DNA from: a virus
Strand: one strand, 5' to 3'
Virus record (IMG/VR): IMGVR_UViG_3300046501_000460
Span: 23,575 to 87,574 of that record
Length of the DNA stretch: 64,000 nucleotides
This document shows positions 30,166 to 38,801 of this stretch, one piece after another. Within the stretch, counting starts at the first letter, position 1; each line of letters starts with the position of its first letter. The notes under the pieces were generated by a model, which saw only the letters and a list, made by a program, of their open reading frames with translations, searched no databases and was not told the origin of the DNA. The translations under genes and the position numbers were made by a program.

Positions 30166-30951
30166 ATGGCACTGAATCAAAAAGCAAACACCCAGACCGC
30201 AGACTTCGAAGCTCCGGACGACGACACCGTCGGCAACGAGCAGGATCAGGCAGCGGCGATCCGCGCGAAAGCGCAGGAACGTCTGACAGCTGCGGCAACT
30301 GCGCATCAGGCTACCAAGCCGGCCGAGAATGCCGTCGCAACCGCCAAGCCGCAAGGCGGTCAGGTTGCACTGCGCAAGGCTCTGGTGAATCCGCTGGCGC
30401 CGCTGAAGGGCGCTTTCACGGTCGAGTGGGACACCCTGCGCAGCCTGAAGGTCACCAACGGCAACGTGCTGGACAACCAGTCGGGCAAGACTCTGGGCGA
30501 CGTCGTCGGCCTGGAACTGCTGTCCTTCCAGGACCAGTGGGTGATCTCGCCGGGCGTGGATGGTGACGAAGCGAAGGAACACGTGCGCTACTCGAACGAC
30601 GGTGAGACGACCACCAACGGCGAGGACTGCAACGAGTATCTCGAGCAGCTGAAGAAGGCGGACTTCCCGGACGCCAAGATGTCGAAGCGTACCGTGATCT
30701 GCGGCTCGCTGTTCGATATCGGCGACAAGGGTCGCAAGGACTGCAAGGACATCCAAGACTGCCTCGTGCAGCTGTCGCTGGCGCCGACTTCGAAAGCGTC
30801 GTTCGATCGCTACATGATGGACCAGGCCTTCAAGATCGGCAAAGCGCTGATCTCGCCGGAAGGCGCGGAACGTCTGAAGCTGGAATGCACTGTCGTGACG
30901 AAGGGCAAGAACAGCTGGACCGTCGTCAACTTCAGCCGCTACGACGCGTAA
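30166..30951 (+). CDS. Probable ssDNA-binding protein
   Basis: 261 aa from ATG 30166, seven bases after GAGGT; earlier in-frame ATGs (30145, 30148, 30160) lie in or before that site. Residues 1-75 are Ala/Gln-rich and disordered. The globular part has strands and helices with GAFTVEWDTLRSLKVTNG, VGLELLSFQDQWVISPGVDG and CTVVTKGKNSWTVVNFSRYD. The dedicated promoter and terminator indicate high expression, which together with its place after the primase-helicase suggests a single-stranded DNA-binding protein. The typical OB-fold is not obvious, so the function is inferred. Confidence 0.6.
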   Translation: MALNQKANTQTADFEAPDDDTVGNEQDQAAAIRAKAQERLTAAATAHQATKPAENAVATAKPQGGQVALRKALVNPLAPLKGAFTVEWDTLRSLKVTNGNVLDNQSGKTLGDVVGLELLSFQDQWVISPGVDGDEAKEHVRYSNDGETTTNGEDCNEYLEQLKKADFPDAKMSKRTVICGSLFDIGDKGRKDCKDIQDCLVQLSLAPTSKASFDRYMMDQAFKIGKALISPEGAERLKLECTVVTKGKNSWTVVNFSRYDA

Positions 30952-30969
30952 TCGTCGTCGCCACCACCC

Positions 30970-30997
30970 AAAAGGGACCTCTTCGGAGGTCCCTTTT
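30970..30997 (+). terminator. Strong intrinsic terminator
   Basis: Perfect 12-base arms AAAAGGGACCTC and GAGGTCCCTTTT around a UUCG tetraloop, 19 bases after the stop of the ssDNA-binding-like gene; the 3' arm ends in four T. A UUCG-capped stem of this length is very stable. The A-rich 5' side makes it bidirectional. Confidence 0.9.
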
Positions 30998-31019
30998 CTA
31001 CAGGAGAAACACCTTGGAC

Positions 31020-31730
31020 ATGCAACAACCACAAGAAGAAGTCCGCGAGATCGCCTGGGTCATCGCTGATACCGAAACCACCGGCCTGACGGGCCCGGCC
31101 TGCGAGGTCGCCTTCCGCGAGATCTGCCCGGATACGCTGGAGACGATCCGCGAGATCCAGTCGCTGATCGATCCGGAGTGCCCGATCGAGCCGGGCGCGC
31201 AGGATGTGCACGGCATTACGCAGGAAATGGTCGCCAACGCGCCGACGATGGACGAGTTCTTGACGGTGCCGGGTTATCTGGACGGCGCCTTCGACGGCCG
31301 CGACATCGTCCTGATCGCGCACAACGCCCCGTTCGACGAGAAGCGCCTGCGCAAGGTCGGCAGCATCGTGTCGTCAGTCTGCACGCTGTTCCACGCCCGC
31401 CGCCTGATCCCTGAAGCCGAAAACCACAAGCTGCCGACATTGCGTGAGCACTTCGGCTTTCCGAAGAACGAGGCGCACCGCGCGATGGCCGACGTGGCCA
31501 CGACGCACCGCCTGCTCAAGGAGGTTATGGCTCGCGCCGGCCGGCGCTCCTTGCGCGACTTCCACGCCACGCAGGAAACGACGATCCATCGCTGGGTGTT
31601 CGGCAAGTACCGCGGCCGTCTGCTGATCGACACGCCGCGCGAATACCTCGAGTGGTTCAAGAAGCAGCCTGACGTCGAGGCGAACCTGAAAGCGTCGATC
31701 GTCAAGGCGCTCAAAGTCATCCCCAAATAA
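31020..31730 (+). CDS. DnaQ-like DEDDh exonuclease with DUF3820-like tail
   Basis: 236 aa from ATG 31020; a TTG at 31014 has better spacing (7 bases) from AGGAG and may be the true start. Exonuclease motifs: ADTETTGL (ExoI), VLIAHNAPFDEKRLR (ExoII) and HRAMADVATTHRLLKE (ExoIII, H and final D). This is the proofreading-type 3'-5' exonuclease fold. After it, residues about 178-225 (WVFGKYRGRLLIDTPREYLEWF) match the short DUF3820-type unit. It could edit for the phage polymerase or process ends; the polymerase has its own 3'-5' domain. Confidence 0.87.
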   Translation: MQQPQEEVREIAWVIADTETTGLTGPACEVAFREICPDTLETIREIQSLIDPECPIEPGAQDVHGITQEMVANAPTMDEFLTVPGYLDGAFDGRDIVLIAHNAPFDEKRLRKVGSIVSSVCTLFHARRLIPEAENHKLPTLREHFGFPKNEAHRAMADVATTHRLLKEVMARAGRRSLRDFHATQETTIHRWVFGKYRGRLLIDTPREYLEWFKKQPDVEANLKASIVKALKVIPK

Positions 31731-31748
31731 CAACGAAAGGAACCACCC

Positions 31749-32381
31749 ATGAATTTCGCACAATACCCCGCCCTCGCCGCCCGCACCGAAAAAGAGCTGC
31801 CGACCCGCCTCGATCGCCTGGAACACGCCGCGCTCGGCCTGGTCACCGAGACCGGCGAAATCGCCACCATCGTCAAGCGCATCAAGATCTACGGCAAGTC
31901 GCTCGACAGCCTCGTCGAGAAGGGTCCGGACGCCGGCAAGTCGTTCCGCGCGCTGATCGCCGAAGAGATGGGCGACGTGCTCTGGTACCTCCCGATCGTC
32001 ACGCGCGAGTTCGGCGTCAGCGACGAAGTGTTCGGTACCATGGACAGCGCCGAGTTCCTCGAGCCGCAGGAAGGCCTGCCGGCTATCGCGCTGGACAAGG
32101 CCTTGGCCAGCGTGTCGCGTCGCCTGAGCATCGCCGCCGCTACGGTCGCCAACTTCGTCGAGGACGAGTTTATCGCGCAGCAGACCCAGGTGGACCTTGG
32201 TCTGGCTGTCGGCACGATCACCACCAGCTTGGCAAACCTCGCGTGGCTGATCGGCGCCGACCTGCGCCAGGTCGCGGCCGACAACATCGCCAAGCTGAAG
32301 CTGCGCTATCCGGAGAAGTACAGCGATGTGGCGGCCGAGGCGCGCGCTGACAAGGGTGGCGAAGACGCGCGGAATAGCTGA
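31749..32381 (+). CDS. MazG-like nucleotide pyrophosphohydrolase
   Basis: 210 aa with AAAGGAA upstream. The all-alpha NTP-PPase signature appears as GLVTETGEIATIVKRIKIYG and, later, EEMGDVLWYLPIV, giving the E-x-x-E...E-x-x-D Mg-binding set; the end NIAKLKLRYPEKYS is also typical. An insert between (residues about 105-170) is helical. These enzymes hydrolyse NTPs or dNTPs to monophosphates, and phages use them to alter nucleotide pools or alarmone response. It overlaps no neighbour. Confidence 0.85.
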   Translation: MNFAQYPALAARTEKELPTRLDRLEHAALGLVTETGEIATIVKRIKIYGKSLDSLVEKGPDAGKSFRALIAEEMGDVLWYLPIVTREFGVSDEVFGTMDSAEFLEPQEGLPAIALDKALASVSRRLSIAAATVANFVEDEFIAQQTQVDLGLAVGTITTSLANLAWLIGADLRQVAADNIAKLKLRYPEKYSDVAAEARADKGGEDARNS

Positions 32382-32382
32382 T

Positions 32383-33453
32383 ATGGCATCCCACCTGATC
32401 AGCGCCGCGGCGCAGGTCCGGTCTCTGGCAAAAGCGGTTTCGGCCGCTTTTGCCGCGTCTGCGCTCACCGACGAGGAGCGCAACCCGGACCGCATCGAGA
32501 TCCCCGACCTGCCGTGGACGGCCCCGCCGTTGCGCTGCAGCGCGACCTTGGGCGGCGTGCCGCTGTCCGATTACCTGAACGTGCCGATGGCGCTGGACGA
32601 AACGCTGCTGCATCGCTTCTGGGTCAAGACGCTGGACGACCTGTGGCACCGGCCGTCGTCGGCGATCCGCCGCGGCGCGTTCGCCAACTGCGCGCAGGGC
32701 ATGCCGAAGCTGAAGGTCGGCCAGCGTGCATTCCTGTTCTCGACGCCGGCGGGCTTCCCAGCGCAGCTCGACTCCAGCGCGGGCGCCATGCTCTCGATCG
32801 AGGTGGCGCACGCGGCGGCCCAGTCGTTACCCATCCTCGACGTCGTCTCGGACGAGGACAACTACTACGTTGTCATGCCGGACGAGAGGATCATCGGCGT
32901 GCGCGCCGGCAAGCCGGCCTGCGACTCTCCCTGGGGCGATCGCGTTTCGGGCATGGTGCAGGAGATGCTGGAGATGAGCCGCGGCGAGCCGGACTACACC
33001 CTGCGCTTCGACCAGCTTGCGGCAATGCGCTCGGTGGTGAACGTGCACCGCAGGCGCTTCCCTGAGTTTCAGGGCCTCGACTGGGGCCTGCAGGCGCTGC
33101 GCATCCTGACGCTGGGCGGCCACTGCCCGGAGCTGATGACCCAGATGCGCATGACATCGATGGAGCTGCCGCAGCTGCGCCGCAACGAGCAGATCCTGCG
33201 TGACTGCCTGGCGATCGTCGACGACTTGTCCCTGTCGGATCGCAGCAAGCTGCAGATCTGGCAGAACTATCTCGTGCCTGAAGTGATCAGCGTCTCGCGC
33301 TTCAAGCAGGTGATCTACGGCGGGGCCCAGTGGCCGTTCTCGCTGCCGCTGGCGAAACTCGAATCGATCCGTACCTGGCTGGAGGAGCGCTACCGCGCGC
33401 TGCCGGCCAACATCCAGAAGGAGGGCGTATGCAGACCCATCGCCACACCCTGA
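32383..33453 (+). CDS. Hypothetical protein
   Basis: 356 aa from ATG 32383, directly after the MazG-like stop. The N-terminus is Ala-rich (SLAKAVSAAFAASALTDEER). The rest has a mixed pattern with DYLNVPMALDETLLHRFWVK, LDVVSDEDNYYVVMPDERII and RFPEFQGLDWGLQALRILTL. No motif I recognise. It is in the replication cluster, so it may be an accessory protein. Confidence 0.65.
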   Translation: MASHLISAAAQVRSLAKAVSAAFAASALTDEERNPDRIEIPDLPWTAPPLRCSATLGGVPLSDYLNVPMALDETLLHRFWVKTLDDLWHRPSSAIRRGAFANCAQGMPKLKVGQRAFLFSTPAGFPAQLDSSAGAMLSIEVAHAAAQSLPILDVVSDEDNYYVVMPDERIIGVRAGKPACDSPWGDRVSGMVQEMLEMSRGEPDYTLRFDQLAAMRSVVNVHRRRFPEFQGLDWGLQALRILTLGGHCPELMTQMRMTSMELPQLRRNEQILRDCLAIVDDLSLSDRSKLQIWQNYLVPEVISVSRFKQVIYGGAQWPFSLPLAKLESIRTWLEERYRALPANIQKEGVCRPIATP

Positions 33454-33617
33454 TCGAAGTGGTGATCTCCACCGGTGCCGCGTTTGTTATCAGCGCGCTG
33501 CTGCAGCACTACTTCGTCAACCCGCACTGGCACCTGCACTCGTCGCCGGCGGACAGTGTCGGCATCACCGTGTTCTTCACCGTCGTCTCACTGGTGCGGA
33601 GCTACATTTTCAGATGA
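33429..33617 (+). CDS. DUF7220-like small membrane protein
   Basis: 62 aa from ATG 33429. Two hydrophobic segments (TLIEVVISTGAAFVISALLQ and VGITVFFTVVSLVRSY) with the ending SLVRSYIFR, matching a phage family I recall as DUF7220 (small two-span proteins of unknown function). Overlaps the end of the previous gene by 25 bases. Confidence 0.7.
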   Translation: MQTHRHTLIEVVISTGAAFVISALLQHYFVNPHWHLHSSPADSVGITVFFTVVSLVRSYIFR

Positions 33618-33643
33618 ATGTTCAATAAATTGGGAGTCAAGAA

Positions 33644-33988
33644 ATGAAGATGGAACAAGATCCGAACGGCGTCGCAGCAAGTCAGCCGGGCGCAAAACTC
33701 GACGCCGGCAAGTCGCCGGTCCGCCGTGGCCTGCTGGAATACTTTCCGCGCGCATGTCTTGCAGTCGCGGAAGTGAGCGCCGCCGGCGCCAACAAGTACA
33801 CGTGGGGCGGCTGGCAGACGGTGCAGGGCGGCGTGGACCGATACGGCGACGCTGAGGCGCGCCACATCTGCAAGGCGGCGATCGAGGGTGAGATCGACAA
33901 GGACTTTGGCCTGTTGCATGCGGCCCACGAGGCGTGGAACGCGCTGGCGCGCCTGGAGCTGATCCTGCGCGAGAAGGAACGGGCATGA
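33644..33988 (+). CDS. dATP/dGTP diphosphohydrolase N-terminal-domain-like protein
   Basis: 114 aa; start at 33644, 8 bases after GGGAG, or ATG 33650. The pattern AKLDAGKSPVRRGLLEYFPRA, VSAAGANKYTWGGWQTV, VDRYGDAEARHI and GLLHAAHEAWNALARLELI matches the family formerly called DUF5664, now linked to dATP/dGTP diphosphohydrolases of phages. The helical bundle with conserved Glu/Asp/His fits the all-alpha NTP-PPase class, as in the MazG-like gene nearby. Likely role: shaping dNTP pools during replication. Confidence 0.75.
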   Translation: MKMEQDPNGVAASQPGAKLDAGKSPVRRGLLEYFPRACLAVAEVSAAGANKYTWGGWQTVQGGVDRYGDAEARHICKAAIEGEIDKDFGLLHAAHEAWNALARLELILREKERA

Positions 33989-34227
33989 GCGAGCGCACCG
34001 CAGACGAACTTGAGACGGCCGAGAAGCTGCGACAGGAGTCCTCCGACTTCGGCCTGGCCCAGGTGCGTGAGCACCTGAAGGCCGAGCACCACCCGGAGTT
34101 CAATGGCAAGGACTGCGTCGGCTGTGGCGACGAGCTGGCACCGGTGCGCATCGCGTATAAGCGCGTGCGTTGCGCGGCCTGCCAGACCGAGATCGAAAAA
34201 CGACAGAAGCAGATGCGGAGGGCCTGA
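33985..34227 (+). CDS. TraR/DksA-type zinc-finger protein
   Basis: 80 aa from ATG 33985. The C-terminal half has the C4 zinc finger: DCVGCGDELAPVRIA and RCAACQTEIEKRQ (two CxxC pairs), preceded by a helical part (TADELETAEKLRQESSDFG). TraR/DksA proteins enter the secondary channel of RNA polymerase to alter promoter selection. This small form has a short coiled-coil with acidic tip, as in TraR, so it may reprogram host transcription. The position before DNA polymerase is typical of phages. Confidence 0.8.
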   Translation: MSERTADELETAEKLRQESSDFGLAQVREHLKAEHHPEFNGKDCVGCGDELAPVRIAYKRVRCAACQTEIEKRQKQMRRA

Positions 34228-37200
34228 TGAAAAGATACCGTCGCGGCGGCTTTGACATGTCGTCCTTCATGTGGACGATGATGTCGTGGGGGAAGGACAA
34301 AGAAAACGGCTACGAGGTCGAGCACGAAGGGAAAACGGTTTACATCAATTCGGGCCAGTACGGCTACGACAATACGCTCGGCCGCATGCTCGACTGCATG
34401 AAGGCTTACAGGCTGAACCCGATCGACGTGATCCTCGTGTTCGAAGGCCAGAACAGCAAGGGCAAGCGCCTGCTGATCGACAACCAGTACAAGGGCGGCG
34501 ACAAGAGTAGCCGCCCACCCGAGGCGTACGCGGAATTCGAGAAGTGCCGCGAGATGCTGAAGACGACGTTCCGCGAGCTCGGCGCCCAGCTGCTGTGGCA
34601 GGACTTCGCCGAGGGCGACGATACGCTCGGCTGGCTGGCGCACAATACCGAGGACGACCTGATCGTCTTCACGTTCGATAACGACCTGACGGTGTTGAAC
34701 CTGCACCCGAACACCCACGGCGCGCGTGTCTCGACGTGGATCAACGAGATGTTCGAGTTCAACAAGTACGGCGTGTTCGACTACCACCTCGTCACCACCT
34801 ATAAGGCGTTGGTCGGCGACAGCTCGGACAACATCAAGGGTTGCCCGGGTTTCGGCCCGAAGAAGTTCGAGGCGCTGTGCGAGCAGTACGGCTTCGACGG
34901 CCTGGCCGAGATCCACCAGATGCTGGTGAACAGCAACCTGTCGCCGCTGGCCGACTACATCTCAGGTCCGCAGGACAAGCTGCTGCAGATGATCCTGGAC
35001 AACGCATCGCAGGTGATCCGCTGCTTCGACCTTGCGCGTATCCGCCCCGAGTGGGTGAACACCATGCGCAACCCGCTGCACTGGGAAGCCGGCATGGTGC
35101 GCCAGCTGCAGCCAACCGACCGCGACCCGCGGCTGAAAGCCTGGTACGGCCGTACGCGGCTTATCACCGGCACCACGTTTGCCCAGGCCTGCGAGTGGGC
35201 CATGCCGCACATCGCCGCATCGCGCGAGGTGGCGCTGGACATCGAGACCTCGACGCCGGACGAGTCCGACGAGTGGCTGGCCGCGCTGGGCGACCCGGAC
35301 GGCGTCGACGTGTTCGGCTCCGAGCTGACTGGCCTTGCGCTCACGTTCGGTCCGAACAACCAGTACACGCTCTACTTCTCGGTCGACCACGCCGACACGG
35401 ACAACATCGCCAGCGAGGATCTGCGCCAGTTCATCGCGTCGATCCCGCAGTCGATCCCGCTCGTCATCCAGAACGTGTCGTTCGAGCTGGCTGTGCTCTT
35501 CAACGAGTGGGGCGCGCGCCAGATGGACAACGGCTACCACGGCTTCCTGCCGAACGTGCTGGACACGAAGATCGAGGCCAACTACGTCGACGAGAACATC
35601 CCGACCGGCCTGAAGCAGCGCTCGCACGGCACCCTGGGATACCGCCAGCAGACGTACGAAGAGACGTGCGTGATCACGGCGCACCCGTCCGAGCTGTTCA
35701 AGGGCGGCAAGTTCGTGCGCGAGGACTACGTCTATGAGACGGTCGGCACTGGCCGTTTCGAGCCGCTGACGGCCGAAGAGGACGCCGCCGGCATCGTGCC
35801 GACCGAACTCACGAAGGTGCAGCTGAAGCTGGTACCAACTGGTGAAGTCGACGAAGCCGGCGAGCCGGTGATGGAGCCAGTCGTGGCCACCCAGACGCGC
35901 CGCTACAAGATGCGCGAGCTGCCGGCGGCCTACGTCCTTGGGTATGGCGCTGATGACACGATCTGCACGATCGCGCTGCACAACTACTACAAGCTGTTCA
36001 TGCAGCTGGAGCACACGTGGGACGTGTACCGCGAGGTGGAGATCGACGCGGCCTACCAGCACGCGAAGAACTTCATCGACGGTACCGAGATTTCGGTCGC
36101 GCGCTGCAAGGCGCTCGAGCGCGAGGACGACATCACGTACGACAACGCCTGGGAGGTGGTGCGCCAGTACCTGATCGAGCAGGGCTGGGCCGGCACGGCG
36201 CCGCCGACCTACACGATCGACATCACGCCGGCGCAGATCAAGGAGGCGTACACGATCGTGACCGGCGAGGTGCTGGACACGATGATGCGCACGAACTCGA
36301 AGATCGTGAAGTTCATCGAGACCGAGACGGAGCATCTGCAGTTCGCGCGCATGCTGGATCGGCTGGTGCAGGCCGGCGCGGCCGTGCGCGGCGAGAAGCA
36401 CGATCTGCCGGATGGCACCGTGCCGGCCGAGATCGAGAAGGAATTCACCGCGTACGTCCGTGGCTATTTCGAGGGCGAGCCGCAGTTCAACAAGGGTTCG
36501 CCGCTGCAGATGCAACGTCTGATGTACGGGGTGATGGGCCTGCCGATCCGTGTCCGGAACATGCCGACCGACACGATGAAGAGGGCCGGCATCCGCGAAG
36601 GCACGCCGAAGACGGACGCACTGGCCGTGGCCTACGCCTTGCAGGACTGCATGCCCGAGCAGAAGCCCGTGCTGGAAGCCCTCAAGCTGATGGGCATGGT
36701 CACGACGCGCCGCTCGCTGTATTACTCGAAGTACCCGTACTACCCGCACTGGAAGGACGGCCGCGTGCGCTCGCAGCACAATCAGGCGGCAACCGTTACG
36801 CGCCGCGCCAGCGAATCCAAGCCCAACAAGCAGCAGCTGCCCAAGCACGCGAAGATCGAGGGGCAGGAGGCCAAGTTCCGCGAGGTGATCGTGCCGCACA
36901 AGCCGGGCGCCGTCATTGTCTCCATGGACTTCGACTCGCAGGAGATGGTGCTGATCGCATTCCAGTCGCAGGACCCGAACGCACTGTCGTGCTTCCAGGG
37001 CGAGAAGCGCAAGTCGCCGCACACCATCACGGCGCTGGGTATCGTCCGCGAGGAGAACAAGCTCGACTGGACGTACGAGGACTACGAGGCGGCGCTGGAA
37101 AAAGCGCTGGGCGACGAGATGGCGCACCTCGCCAAGGAGACCCGCAAGCTGGGCAAGAAGGTGAATTTCACGGCCGAATATGGCGCGATGGCCGAGAAGG

Positions 37201-37811
37201 TCGCCGCCACGCTCATGATCTCGGTTGAGCGTGCCCAGCTGTTCCTCGATGCGCGCGCGGCGATGTACCCGGTCGCCGAGCAATGGAAGGCCGCCATCCG
37301 CGAGGAGGTGAAGCAGAACGGTGTCGTCCGGACCATGGGCGGCGCTGTGCGCCATCTGGGCGACATCCTGCAGAACGGCACCAGCTTCGAGAAGAGCAAG
37401 GCCGAGCGCCAGGCTGTCAACTTCAAGGTGCAGGGCCCGGCCGGCGAGCAGACGAAGCTTGCAGAAGGTCGCATGTGGCGCGACAACCTGTCGTACGACT
37501 TCGACGCGATCTGTTACGGGCCGATTCACGATGAAGTGGTCTGGTCGGTGATGCTGGAAGACCTGTACGAGTTTCTGCCGCGCTGCCATGCGGCGATGAC
37601 GGCGCCGTACGCCAACATGGACCTCGAGGTGGTGTCCACCATCTCGTTCGGCCCGAACTTCTACCGCCAGACCGAGATCGGCCCGTACCCGACCCGTGAG
37701 GCGATCGAGGCCGGCATGCTGGAGATGCATCTGCAGATGGTCGCCCGCGGCGAGACCACGTGGGAGCAGTCGTGGATTTCGAATGATGAACAATGGAAGG
37801 AGGCAGCATGA
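34227..37811 (+). CDS. polA: Family A DNA polymerase with 5' nuclease and 3'-5' exonuclease domains
   Basis: 1194 aa from ATG 34227 (GGAGG upstream). Residues 1-290: FEN/PolI 5'-nuclease (VILVFEGQNSKGKR, DFAEGDDTLGWLA, FDNDLTVLN, LVGDSSDNIKGCPGFGPKK). Residues from about 348: 3'-5' exonuclease (VALDIETSTPDE). C-terminal polymerase: motif A SMDFDSQEMVLIA near 898 (catalytic Asp; commonly DYSQIE), motif B RKLGKKVNFTAEYGA, motif C GPIHDEVVW near 1098. It is longer than E. coli PolI (928 aa), with inserts around residues 500-600 and 650-750. The replicative polymerase of the phage; all three active sites look intact. Confidence 0.93.
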   Translation: MKRYRRGGFDMSSFMWTMMSWGKDKENGYEVEHEGKTVYINSGQYGYDNTLGRMLDCMKAYRLNPIDVILVFEGQNSKGKRLLIDNQYKGGDKSSRPPEAYAEFEKCREMLKTTFRELGAQLLWQDFAEGDDTLGWLAHNTEDDLIVFTFDNDLTVLNLHPNTHGARVSTWINEMFEFNKYGVFDYHLVTTYKALVGDSSDNIKGCPGFGPKKFEALCEQYGFDGLAEIHQMLVNSNLSPLADYISGPQDKLLQMILDNASQVIRCFDLARIRPEWVNTMRNPLHWEAGMVRQLQPTDRDPRLKAWYGRTRLITGTTFAQACEWAMPHIAASREVALDIETSTPDESDEWLAALGDPDGVDVFGSELTGLALTFGPNNQYTLYFSVDHADTDNIASEDLRQFIASIPQSIPLVIQNVSFELAVLFNEWGARQMDNGYHGFLPNVLDTKIEANYVDENIPTGLKQRSHGTLGYRQQTYEETCVITAHPSELFKGGKFVREDYVYETVGTGRFEPLTAEEDAAGIVPTELTKVQLKLVPTGEVDEAGEPVMEPVVATQTRRYKMRELPAAYVLGYGADDTICTIALHNYYKLFMQLEHTWDVYREVEIDAAYQHAKNFIDGTEISVARCKALEREDDITYDNAWEVVRQYLIEQGWAGTAPPTYTIDITPAQIKEAYTIVTGEVLDTMMRTNSKIVKFIETETEHLQFARMLDRLVQAGAAVRGEKHDLPDGTVPAEIEKEFTAYVRGYFEGEPQFNKGSPLQMQRLMYGVMGLPIRVRNMPTDTMKRAGIREGTPKTDALAVAYALQDCMPEQKPVLEALKLMGMVTTRRSLYYSKYPYYPHWKDGRVRSQHNQAATVTRRASESKPNKQQLPKHAKIEGQEAKFREVIVPHKPGAVIVSMDFDSQEMVLIAFQSQDPNALSCFQGEKRKSPHTITALGIVREENKLDWTYEDYEAALEKALGDEMAHLAKETRKLGKKVNFTAEYGAMAEKVAATLMISVERAQLFLDARAAMYPVAEQWKAAIREEVKQNGVVRTMGGAVRHLGDILQNGTSFEKSKAERQAVNFKVQGPAGEQTKLAEGRMWRDNLSYDFDAICYGPIHDEVVWSVMLEDLYEFLPRCHAAMTAPYANMDLEVVSTISFGPNFYRQTEIGPYPTREAIEAGMLEMHLQMVARGETTWEQSWISNDEQWKEAA

Positions 37812-38092
37812 AGGCAGCAGTAACGAAGGACGAAGTGTTCACCCTGACCGTCGGCGACGTGAAGTTTGCAGACATGCGCGCCGTGTCGCGATGGGAAGGC
37901 CTGACGAAGCTGCAGAACGGCCGCGGCGAGGCGCTGGTCGTGTCAGGTCTCGGCGACGGCCGCAGCTTCGGCGCCGCGTTCGACACGATCTTCGGCGGCA
38001 TCTTCCGCACCGGAGACCAGACTGACGAGGCTGGCGTGCTGATCGTGATGGGCTCGCCGTGCCTGCTCGCGCAGATGAGGGAGAAAATATGA
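37808..38092 (+). CDS. Hypothetical protein downstream of the polymerase
   Basis: 94 aa from ATG 37808, overlapping the polymerase stop, with GAAGGAGG upstream. It has strands (EVFTLTVGDVKFADM, EALVVSGLGDGRSFGAAFDT) and VLIVMGSPCLLAQM. Small alpha/beta protein, family unknown. Confidence 0.65.
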   Translation: MKAAVTKDEVFTLTVGDVKFADMRAVSRWEGLTKLQNGRGEALVVSGLGDGRSFGAAFDTIFGGIFRTGDQTDEAGVLIVMGSPCLLAQMREKI

Positions 38093-38439
38093 GGGACCTT
38101 GTCGCACTGGCGGTCGCCCGAACCTTGGGCGTCTCGTCGAAGATGATCTTCGGCTGGGAGCTGAACGCGCTGCAGCGCGGCATTCGCGGTGCACCGGGCA
38201 TGCTGGAGACGCAGTTACAGGTTCACCTGTTCAGCGACCTAGAGATGCTGCGCCGGCTCCAGAACGGCGAGCGGCGCGGCAGCTGGGCGCTACACGGCGT
38301 TAGCGCGGAGGCGGGCGGTCCGCTGGATGTTCCAGCGCGACTCGATGTCGTGCTCCTGTACGGTAAGGAGACGCAGCACATCTTCAAGGCGCTGGCGCAG
38401 CAGATGGTTTACCGCAAACCGGCGAAGCGCCGGAAATAA
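38089..38439 (+). CDS. Hypothetical protein
   Basis: 116 aa from ATG 38089 (overlapping the previous stop). Helical beginning (DLVALAVARTLGVSSKMIFG), a middle of LETQLQVHLFSDLEMLRRLQ and strand LDVVLLYGKETQHIFKAL; basic end. Unknown function. Followed by a GC-rich hairpin. Confidence 0.65.
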   Translation: MRDLVALAVARTLGVSSKMIFGWELNALQRGIRGAPGMLETQLQVHLFSDLEMLRRLQNGERRGSWALHGVSAEAGGPLDVPARLDVVLLYGKETQHIFKALAQQMVYRKPAKRRK

Positions 38440-38446
38440 CAACCCC

Positions 38447-38466
38447 GCCCGGCCGCCGCGCCGGGC
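38447..38466 (+). terminator. GC-rich hairpin in a short intergenic space
   Basis: Arms GCCCGGC and GCCGGGC with loop CGCCGC, in the 48-base space between two genes. No T-run follows, so it may be a processing or pausing element rather than a terminator. Confidence 0.4.
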
Positions 38467-38487
38467 ACAACCCTGAAAGGAAATGCC

Positions 38488-38775
38488 GTGGGAATTTCTT
38501 ACGAGGCCAAACTGATCGTCGGCCTGCCGCAGGACGAGATTGAGTGTGACGACGAAGACCGGCGCGAGGACCTGCTGGAGGAGCTGGACCGCGCGTCCAG
38601 CCATTACGATTGCGACAGCGACGCCCGGATTTCTGGCATCGAGATTGAGCATTCCGGCGATTACAGCTTCAAGGAGATCACGCTCGACTGGGCAAAAATT
38701 GAAGCGGCCAAGGCTCGATTCCGCGAGCTGACTGGTCAGGAAGGCAGGCTGTACCTCTCACTGCACAGCAGCTGA
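38488..38775 (+). CDS. Small acidic hypothetical protein
   Basis: 95 aa from GTG 38488, AAAGGAA eight bases upstream. N-terminus GISYEAKLIVGLPQDEIECD, then acidic helices and ISGIEIEHSGDYSFKEITLD. A compact alpha/beta protein of unknown function. GTG is supported by ribosome-binding-site spacing. Confidence 0.7.
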   Translation: MGISYEAKLIVGLPQDEIECDDEDRREDLLEELDRASSHYDCDSDARISGIEIEHSGDYSFKEITLDWAKIEAAKARFRELTGQEGRLYLSLHSS

Positions 38776-38801
38776 TTACAAAACCACCCTGAAAGGCAAG
38801 C

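Noticed and set aside
34962-37793. 943-residue open frame opposite the DNA polymerase
   Set aside because: Antisense shadow; no protein-like motif, whereas the polymerase motifs read in the plus frame.
33644-37811. Possible 2-aminoadenine (Z) genome because of a dATP/dGTP diphosphohydrolase-like gene near a family A polymerase
   Set aside because: No PurZ-like adenylosuccinate synthetase and no DatZ-like phosphohydrolase are visible, and the diphosphohydrolase-like family is common in phages with ordinary DNA.
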